From Gnetum montanum (Eukaryota; Streptophyta; Gnetopsida; Gnetales; Gnetaceae): a DNA stretch of 64,000 nucleotides. The notes under the pieces are model-generated. The model was given only the letters and a program-made list of their open reading frames with translations. It did not search any database and was not told where the DNA came from. Below, piece after piece: positions 56,092 through 64,000 of this stretch. The position numbers and the translations under genes were made by a program. Position 1 is the stretch's first letter; every line of letters starts with the position of its first letter. The stretch is taken from assembly GCA_015680685.1 (NCBI GenBank), contig MNCI01025086.1:260787-324786 (forward strand). The letters are read 5' to 3'.

Positions 56092-56386
56092 CTGAGCTCT
56101 TTTTCTCTCTCAAAATTCCTTGGTCATTGTCTCATGTGCTCTCTACATCACCATTTCTAGCTTCAGGCTAGTGTAGACCCAACACCCTTGTGGACCTGCC
56201 ACGTGCAGCAGTAGCTAGATCTCAACCTACAATAGACATTGTCTACCAACTCGTTGGTGTAGACTATAACCAATCATCAGTTTCGCTGGAACCTTGTGTA
56301 GTAGCCCCAAAACATCCATTCTTAGTTAAATTTTGGCCTCTTAGTAGAGAGCATAGTTGGCTCTTAGCATAGAGAGCATAGTCTCC

Positions 56387-56510
56387 AAACTTAGCCATTT
56401 TTCTGCAATCTTCATACTTAGCCATTTTTTTCTAAAGTTGGCCATCTTTTTGACATTTTCAAACTTAGTCATTTTCCTAAAATTTCTAAACTTAGTCATT
56501 TCATCCACAA
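56387..56510 (+). repeat. Short degenerate tandem repeat in the leader of element D
   Basis: About four to five units of 25-33 bp around CAAACTTAGCCATTTTTCT lie just upstream of the gag start. Confidence 0.75.
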
Positions 56511-56525
56511 CTTTAGATCACCACC

Positions 56526-59180
56526 ATGAATTCTAAACAACCTTCAACATTAGTTCTGAGCACACTTTCTATCTTATCTACTCAATACGAAAATAAGATT
56601 AGCCACCTTGCTAGTCCTGCCATGGTAGAACCAAGGCAATCCCTAAGGTTGTGTAACCAAAAACCTAAGTATACTATGTTGAATGATGAACAATACAACT
56701 TCATATGTGCAAAGATCTAAGTGGGCTTATTCATAGACCCCTTCAATATGGGAGTACATCCCTTCCTCCATTGAATTCATCTTGCTTACCAAACCCTACT
56801 GGTAGATCCTAGCCCAGCTCATCCAAATAAATGAGTATGAAGTGGGAATGGACTATGAGAATCCCCTACATGAGAAGGAGGATGAGCTTGAGGCTTGTTT
56901 TGAACATGAGGACTCCTTTCACACCTCCTTCTCTCAAAAACTCCTAGTTTGGTCCTTAAATAGTCCCATCCACCTATCTTCCTCGAGATAGTTATAGCCC
57001 TAGCATCACCTTCTAGGTTAATGCCTATTGTGGAAACCAACCAAATGTAGTACACATGCCAAAATGTAGTACCTCCAGTTAAATTTCCCTTTGTGGTATT
57101 ATCACAACCTACCCAATCTTCCCTGCTAGCAGCAATTATGCCTGCATGGCCCTATGTTCACACCGTGCATCCTTCCCAACCCTAAACGACTTAAGCATCT
57201 TATGTCCTACCTATTTCATTTAGAACTTCAGTGGTGGCCCAGCCCACACACATGTGCTTTGCCCAGTCACTCTACCTACAACCCAACCAACATAGAAAGC
57301 ATCTCATGTGGCCCCAGAACCTACAGCTAGGTCGTGGACCATGCAACCAACATAGTAGGTAGCATAATCAATGTAGCTTGTTTTTGCATCCCAAGGCTTG
57401 GATCAGGCATTCTAGTTGATCCAAACCTTAATAGAAGAGGTGAAGCAGGTCAAGGCTACATCCTTCAAAATAGTTCACATGGTGGAATTCTACTAGGATG
57501 ATCCCATAAGTCTTGCTATTCCACCATTAACTCTCCTAATGGGGATCCCACTACCCTACTTCACTAAATAAAATAGTGAAAGGAACCCTAAGGACCACCT
57601 GGTAACCTTCTAGTATGAATGCTTACTACTGCACACATGGCCACATACCATCATATGTGTCTTTGCCATGTCACTCACCAGCAAGGCACTCAATTGGTAC
57701 CAAGCATTACCTAGGGCTTCTATCTACTCTTTAGAGGATTTGTTGAGTCAATTCATCACCCTCTTCAAGTACAACTTGAAGCCAGAAATCACAATTAACC
57801 AACTCATGCAAATCAAACAAGGCCATCTAGAGCCCATGTGGAAATTTATCCAATGCTACATTACATCACTAAATGAAATTTGTGAGCCTATAGTAGAGAC
57901 ACACCTTCTAGCCATCTTCAAGGATGTAGTTAATGACTTTATCAAGTCAAAACTGTGCTGCCTGGCCCCAAAGTCCCTAAGTAAGGCCTTTGCCCAAACT
58001 AAAAGCATACAGAACATGGCAGAAGCTAGCAAGGACTTGGCCTACATTGCCTATAAGAAATTACATGTCAAAAAGGATAATGACAAAGGAAAAAAAACTA
58101 CAACTACGGCAACTACAGCCAATGAGGACAAAACAACTAATCTAAAGGAAATGGGTAGGTCACCCAAGGCTTGAAACAACAACAATACTACTAGCTATAG
58201 CATAATAAGCAACCAACCTACATCATCAATGGCAACAACATAAGTAACTATAAGGCCCAAATTTGAGCACAAGGATCACTCAAAGTATACCCCATTTTGC
58301 CTTAAACCTTCGAAACTACTAGACCAACTTTTGAAGGCTAGACATATCTAGTATAAGTAGATGTCCAAGGATGTTTCCAAAATACATGACAGATATTGTA
58401 AGTTCCTGAGGAACCTTACCTCAGTAGCCCCGAATGAGCCCCCGGTGGCAAAGAACTTTAGGCTACATAGTTTTTGTCACTATCACTAGTTGCCCAAGCA
58501 TAACATTGAATTTTGCATGGCCTTGCAGGATGACCTACAATGAATGATTAACAGAGGCAAGTTGGTGCTTGATGCTACCAACCTAGTGAGGCATCAAAAC
58601 CAATCCATGAGGGTGTACAAGGATGCCCCAAATGTAGATGATGTAGGGTATGTCATCAATGACATCAACATTGATGATAACCCAGAATCAATGTAGCAAC
58701 CATTTGTAGTCCATGTACCCTTTGGCAGCATAGGGGCCCCCTTGATCTCCATGAGTTTGAGGTCCCATTGATCATCAAAGTATCATCCCAAGTACCCACA
58801 ACACCCTTTGTTGTTAAGGCTTCATAGTATGTTGTAGTAGCAACATTTTAGTCATCCTTTGTCATAAGGATGCCCCAACATGCTAACCCTGCACCTACCT
58901 AAAGTTTGGTAGTGGGTAATGCATCAGTCCCTTCTTACCCAAGAGTCAATCTTGCTGGCAACACCAATAGACCATCTAGGTGGCAACCAGAAAGGCCTAA
59001 TGAGCATCTAGCTAATAGGATGATTAGAAAACATTAGGAACAAAATGTGCTAGGTCCACCAAAGCTGGTGCCCCTATGCACAATTCCTATTTTTGAAGCA
59101 ATCGAAAAGGCCACCATCAGCAAGCCACAACTGGGCACTAAGACCCCAAAACAAGCTAGGAAAGCAAAGCCCAAGTCACC
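56526..59180 (+). pseudogene. Gag of element D (Tat/Ogre-like)
   Basis: The start is at ATG 56526 (MNSKQPSTLVLSTLS), and the first frame ends after EQYNFICAKI, a block shared with C. The gag domain follows: 57668-58174 is open for 168 codons and reads LNWYQALPRA, EDLLSQFITLFKYNLKPE and LSKAFAQTKSI, clearly homologous to C at 16688-17077. The zinc-finger-like segment at about 58455-58530 reads FRLHSFCHYH then KHNIEFCMALQ. A proline-rich tail leads to the protease. Stops and frameshifts are present, but fewer than in C over the gag domain. Confidence 0.75.
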
Positions 59181-60156
59181 TCCATGAGAGATCCATCTCC
59201 TAAGTTACATGGAGGAGGTCAAGGCCAAGAAAACAATAGATACAATATCCCAAGTCAAGCAAGCACTAAAGCAAAAGAACACAACATTGAGCTTGTGTGA
59301 CCTGATTATGACCTCCTCTACTCACTGTGAAGCACTAGTCTAGATCTTGACATCTATTCCTATCACAAAGGACATCTCAGCAAATGATCACTCCACCCAT
59401 GTTATGATGTTCCCTCCTGCACTATGGTAATCAAGGTCAACACCCCTCGTGTTCTATGATGAGGTAATTAAGGTCAACCCTGAGATGGTTTAGGTCATCA
59501 CAGTGCCCATGTTCATCACCATATGTGTTGGGCAATGTAAGATCAAGAGGGTGTAGGTTGACAATGGAGCAACAACAAATGTCATCCCATACACTATCAT
59601 TGAAAATCTAGGCCTTATAGAGTAGATCAAACCAACAAAAACTACTTGCTTAAAGTCCTTCAGTGGGTCATGTGTCATTGTCAAGGGAACCATCATAATA
59701 GCTTTTGTGGTAGGGGAAGAATTCCCTACTACTACTGAATTCATCATCATAGAGGAGATGCCAAGCTTCAACTTAATATTGGACAGGCCTTAGTTGGCCC
59801 AATTACGAGCTGTCTCCTCTCCCATTCACCAAGAAATCCACCTTTCATATGAAGGTGGTGAGGTAATTATCCATAGTGACAATGTAGCCCCTCTGGCCAT
59901 TAACAACATAGACATAGAGTAAGGGTTAGAGGTAGAGTTCCTTGATGATGCATTTGCAGTAAAGGATGAGGACAAAAAACATGAGGCTAACCTAGCTGAG
60001 CAGAAAAAGGAAGCTAACAACCTATTGGAGGATGCTTTATGAGCTGAATTACCCTTTGACATAGTAGACAAAGGTCAAGGGGAATACCACATAGTACCAT
60101 CTAGGCCCTACATGCCTCCTAACCCACACCAGGTTAAGAAGCAATTGCATGACTAA
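59181..60156 (+). pseudogene. Protease region of element D
   Basis: The pre-protease block has VKQALKQKNTTLSLCDLIMT (about 59240-59310). The active site reads VDNGATTNVIPYTIIENLGL at about 59550-59615 (catalytic D-N-G, as in Ogre-type proteases; C has D-D-G). EFIIIEEMPSFNLILDRP gives the C-terminal block. The frame then stays largely open through an acidic stretch (VEFLDDAFAVKDEDKKHE) to VKKQLHD and a TAA at 60154-60156. A GTATTT donor-like word directly follows this stop. Confidence 0.75.
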
Positions 60157-60912
60157 GGTATTTCCTTAGTCCAACATGTGCTAGGTGCCTACCTACCCTT
60201 TTCTTTTACATTTATCCATGCCTTTCACCTTGTTCTTACATTGCATTTGTCTATGCATTTACATTTAGCTTTATTACTTAGATTATGCATTGTCCACTTT
60301 TTTACACATTTATTTAATTTATTTATGCATTCTACTTAGCTAATGCATTCACTCATTTAGTTTACCCTTTAGTAGTTCTTAGCTTAACACATAAACCATC
60401 AAAATACATAAAAAATATAAAAACTAAATTGCAATATGTGGTCCATGGCCTTAAAATGGTGACATCACAACCTACCATGGCCTTAAATTTGTAATGTGTG
60501 ACCTACCATGGCCCTAAGTTGGCAATGCATGGCCAAGAATGGCCTTAAACTATGACCTATAATTCAACCCCTATGGGCTGTCATGGCCTTAAATTGGCAA
60601 TGCATGGCCTGAAATGGCCTTAAACTATCATTAACCCTCCTACTAAGATCATAAACTAGCATGGGGCTCACAGTGGCTTAGTCGTACTATCATTGCATAA
60701 TTCTAACTTAATGCTTTCACTCATTGCATAGGAATCATAGCAAGTGCATAGCAAACAAAAAGAAAGTTTACACATTATACACTACATGTAGTAAATGCAT
60801 TCATTACATCTCACATGAATAACAACACATAGTATGAGCAACAACATCATGTAGCACAGACATAGCAAAAAATAGCAAAAATGCCCAACAATAGGGCTAC
60901 ATCAAGTTGTGC
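60157..60912. other. Spacer between protease and antisense gene in element D
   Basis: T-rich sequence (CATTTA-type words at 60220-60360), then the TTAAACT repeat array and AT-rich sequence. No gene. Confidence 0.55.
60430..60670 (+). repeat. Tandem repeat array of element D
   Basis: About six degenerate units of 30-45 bp with the core CATGGCCTTAAA(C/T)T (for example near 60448, 60478, 60540 and 60585). They relate to arrays 1-3 of element C and lie at the same place relative to protease and antisense gene. Confidence 0.8.
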
Positions 60913-63900
60913 TCAATTGGTAGCACTAGGTGAAGGTGGAGGTTCTTCTTCCTCCACTGCATTACTGGGGCCTATAGCATCTCTTGATACCTACTACCAC
61001 AACTACAAAAAAAATGAGTAGTTAGTAAGCAAACCTATAATACACAAGCTAACCCAAAACATGAAAAAGCACAAAAACCAATTACTAACCTGAGAGGATC
61101 CCACATCAAGGTCTTCTGGAGGCAATGTTTCAAGGCCAATCTTCAAGCATAGGAGGATTTCAACCTCAAAAAGCTATGTCTAGTTCTCTTGGCCAAAGTT
61201 AATCCCTTCAAGGGTCTTTCCTTTGTCTACAGTGGTCCATGCAAGTGGCTCCATGGAAAAGGTAGCAAAGGAAGCCTCTCCTGAAGGGGTGAGAATTTTT
61301 TGCTCAGGAGAGCCACTCACCACTGTATGCCACAAGAACAACTCATAAGATTACCTCTCGCAAATCATCTCAAGAAACATCTAGAGATGACAAAATTTGA
61401 TAGACTCCTCCTTATACCATTGAAGGTAAGTGGTGTGCTTGTGCTTATATTGGTGTTTGTGGTTCTTCTATGTCTACCCCAACTGGTATACCTTAATGCT
61501 ATAATTCTTCTGGGTAAGCATGTCCATCTAAAACCATTACTCAATGACCTCTTAGGTGGCCTCATTCTTGCCTATGAGAGCCAACCAATATTGAGCATAT
61601 TCTATCTCAAAGGTTTGCCAAGTGCTATCTCCCCATGACCTAGCCACTAGAAATTCATATTGGGATTGAAGGTCTCCATTCTTCATCTCCTGGATCATCA
61701 CCCTCTCTTGAAGCTCATGCACGTGTTTCCATAGGTGCTCATTTGAGCACCTACAGATCCACAACACCTTCACATAGGAAAGCAAGTACTTTAACACTAT
61801 CTCGTACATGCGACAACATACCTAATACACTTCAAGAGAAAGGTCAAGGAGGGGATCAACCTTGGCCACTTTGCTCAAATCCCACCAAAGCTTAGAACCT
61901 ATTGGCATGCAACAAGCAATTAATCTTAGCCACAAACTAAACATTCAATCAGAAGAAGAACATAAATAAAAGCAACATAACAAACATACTGAGCTCAAGA
62001 TCTACCTATTGTAAATGGTCCACCATGTCCTCCATGAAGGAAAACTTATCAGGCATGTCTACCCATAGCTTCATGCAATAGGTAGATGTGGGACTACTAG
62101 CAAGCACATCTAAGGCTATAACACAACAATGCAACCAACACGTAACTAAACAATTAAAGATGCTAGAGAAAAAGGTAATAACAAATGACAACACAAAGTA
62201 GTTACCTAGCAATCCTTCAGGCATGAGTGCAACCATCAAACAGGAAATAAAAATCACCCCCATTGGGGTGGAGAAACCCTTCCTCCTCTAACTATTGGAT
62301 GATCTTTGTTGCCTTAGATAACTCATCTCCATGAGCCTTCCCCTCCTCAACTTGAGGAGGCGCTTCTTCTGCTATCACCTTGGCTACTACTTTGGCAGTC
62401 TTCTCTCTAATCTGTGTAATCAAATCATACACATATCACATTCATATTAGTTAATATCATAGCATAAAAAAACATAAAAATATAAAAAAATGCTAATATA
62501 ATAAATTCATCTAATAAGTTATGCATACTAACTTGCAACCTCTATGCATAAGCTTTAGAACTTGATATAGATCTTCTTGCTACTCAATCTTCCAACCTTA
62601 GGGGTAGTCTCCTCTATGGAATTTGGCCTCTTAATCTTTGCCTTAGATAGTCCCACCATCTCTCCAATGTAGTGATCCACCTTGTTCAAGTTCCTAGTGG
62701 CAATTGGAGGATCCTTACCCATGCTATCTCACAAGTAATGTGACTACTCCATGGGAGATTTAGTAATTATGGATAATAACTCATTGACCTCCTATGGGGG
62801 ATCCTGTGCCCATGTGGTCATAAACAGGTGCTTGATCCATAGTTTAAATAGCTTCTCATGGTCCTACACCACCAAACACCCACCATCATGCACAACTTTA
62901 AGCTCTGCAAACCTTCTCAAATACCCTAAAAAGAACATGAAGTGAACATAAAACCTTGTCTGGATGTTAAACTGTAGCTTGGTGATCTCCACATGCAAGA
63001 CAATTGCAATATAGGTGGCCTAGTTGAACCTCATCCCCCTCTAACACCTCTTTCATCATTCGTGTCTGCTTCACCTCAAGGATCTTTCCTTGTGAGAGCA
63101 ACTTTGGGAAGGCATGTGCATGAAAAAGAGGGTAGAGCTATCGTACGTCAAGCATAAGCACATCCTTAATTGGTATGCCCTTGTGAGATTGGGTGGCTTC
63201 CAACCAATACTCAATATCTCCTCTATAGTCCACCTCCATATTGGTCTTATCAATAATCAATGGGCCATTAGTGAGGAGGCCAAATAGGTCAGCAAATAAG
63301 GCCTCATTGAGGCCAAGCACTACCCTCACATCATGCACTCAGGTGATGAACTATCATACTTCACTATTGAAGGAGTCAATGATGTTAACCATTTTAGCCA
63401 CTGGAATACTTAGTCTAAGGGCCAATAATAGGTCCATCAACCCTACATGTGTGAGCCTAGCTATTAGTACATCTAAGGCCTTGTGGCACAACTAGTACTG
63501 CACATTCTCCACATCACCATATTTCATGATGAGGGTGGCCTTTGTCCATCCTATGGTGACCATCATCACCTCACCTGAAGAAACTACCACTACAGCCAAG
63601 GCAAAACAATGTTAGCATCATGAAAAAGGTAAACTAATAAGCACACATGAGCAAGCACATGAGCTAAATATTAGATGCATACATGGCACAAATGCAGTAT
63701 GAGATGATGATGGCATTGCAAGAATATCCTCGATATTAATCACATTGGTGGCCCACTCCTCATCCAACTAGTCATGGATCTTGCATTGCTCATATGCCCT
63801 TGGGTATTAAGTAGGGTAAACCTTCAAATTAGACCCCACCTACTCAAGCACAGCTACTTGAACGTTCATGCTAGAGGAGAATAGCTCCAAGGTGGTGCAG

Positions 63901-64000
63901 GGCAAAGGCTAGAGCATTTGCCTCATCATGTAAGCCCTTCTCATCAACTCTAAATTTGGCATTAAGTATGAGCTATTAGTAATGTCACATGGGAAAGTCG
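60913..64000 (-). pseudogene. Antisense intron-bearing accessory gene of element D (partial)
   Basis: Minus-strand exons read from the right edge: 63683-64000 (partial), 62533-63589, 62216-62411, 61990-62115, 61090-61898 and 60913-61002, with five GT-AG introns (donors such as GTATGC, GTTAGT, GTAACT and GTATGT; acceptors such as TTTTTTTTGTAG). It ends in an acidic, Pro-rich tail (AVEEEEPPPSPSATN) at a TGA, 60913-60915. Homology with the C gene is clear: MKYGDVEN versus MKYGEVEQ, LTHVGLMDL versus LTWAGLMDL, AHAFPKLLSQGK versus ARAFPKSLSQGK, QSQYEF versus QSRYDF, and GDSTW in both. The intron before VSSGEV is phase 1 in both genes, as is the one before the GDSTW exon. Stops within exons show decay. 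Family unknown. The N-terminal exon runs past the window. Confidence 0.7.

Larger units (their letters stand above)
54684..64000 (+). mobile_element. Element D: Tat/Ogre-like retrotransposon (5' part)
   Basis: On the plus strand it has an LTR (54684 to about 56070), a primer-site-like word, gag and protease (56526-60156), a TTAAACT repeat array (60430-60670) and then an antisense gene that runs past the right edge. The order is the same as in element C. It interrupts the 5' LTR of B. RT and the 3' LTR lie outside the window. Confidence 0.8.

Noticed and set aside
1-64000. tRNA, rRNA, CRISPR, bacterial or organellar insertions
   Set aside because: None seen by eye on either strand; all strong signals are plant nuclear retrotransposons.

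Overview
This window is repeat-dominated nuclear DNA of a plant with a large genome, most likely a gymnosperm (inference). It is AT-rich, has no intact cellular gene, contains deeply decayed LTR retrotransposons of plant-only lineages (Athila-like, Tat/Ogre-like, copia), and their decay is dominated by C-to-T and G-to-A changes. No bacterial, organellar, tRNA, rRNA or CRISPR feature was seen. Single Ns at 19481, 19619, 25680 and 53554 and a 265-base N run at 36290-36554 show that this is a draft assembly.

Layout. (1) 1-10682, minus strand: Athila-like element A, with accessory 3' ORF (cut by the window edge), spacer, pol, gag, tRNA-Asp-like primer site and 5' LTR. Its 3' LTR lies outside the window. 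It is inserted in a copia integrase fragment (10683-11290). (2) 11760-13463 and 31440-32480, plus strand: two halves of one LINE, split by element C. (3) 13464-31439, plus strand: element C, an 18-kb Tat/Ogre-like element with both LTRs (1526 and 1525 bp) and a GGCAT target duplication. Its order is LTR, gag-protease, tandem repeats, an ANTISENSE gene with introns, a GTCACGCT-rich block, RT-RNaseH-second RNaseH-integrase, tandem repeats, LTR. (4) 33365-37084: element E, a short non-autonomous LTR element with an AGCTA target duplication. (5) 37090-42497: low-copy-looking DNA with an RTE-type LINE remnant, a SINE/RTE tail and two exon-like islands. (6) 42498-54683, minus strand: Athila-like element B, collinear with A. 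(7) 54684 to the right edge: element D, a second Tat/Ogre-like element inserted in the 5' LTR of B. It has gag and protease on the plus strand, then the same kind of antisense intron-bearing gene as C.

The most interesting system is that antisense gene in C and D. It lies between protease and (in C) RT, on the strand opposite to gag-pol, and keeps five GT-AG introns at matching places in two strongly diverged element families. Antisense introns cannot be spliced out of the sense genomic RNA, which would explain how they survive retrotransposition. In Ogre elements a spliced intron is known between protease and RT, so the antisense gene may sit inside a sense-strand intron.

All coding regions found are broken by stops or frameshifts. 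They are annotated as pseudogenes with approximate ends unless a start, stop or splice site is stated.
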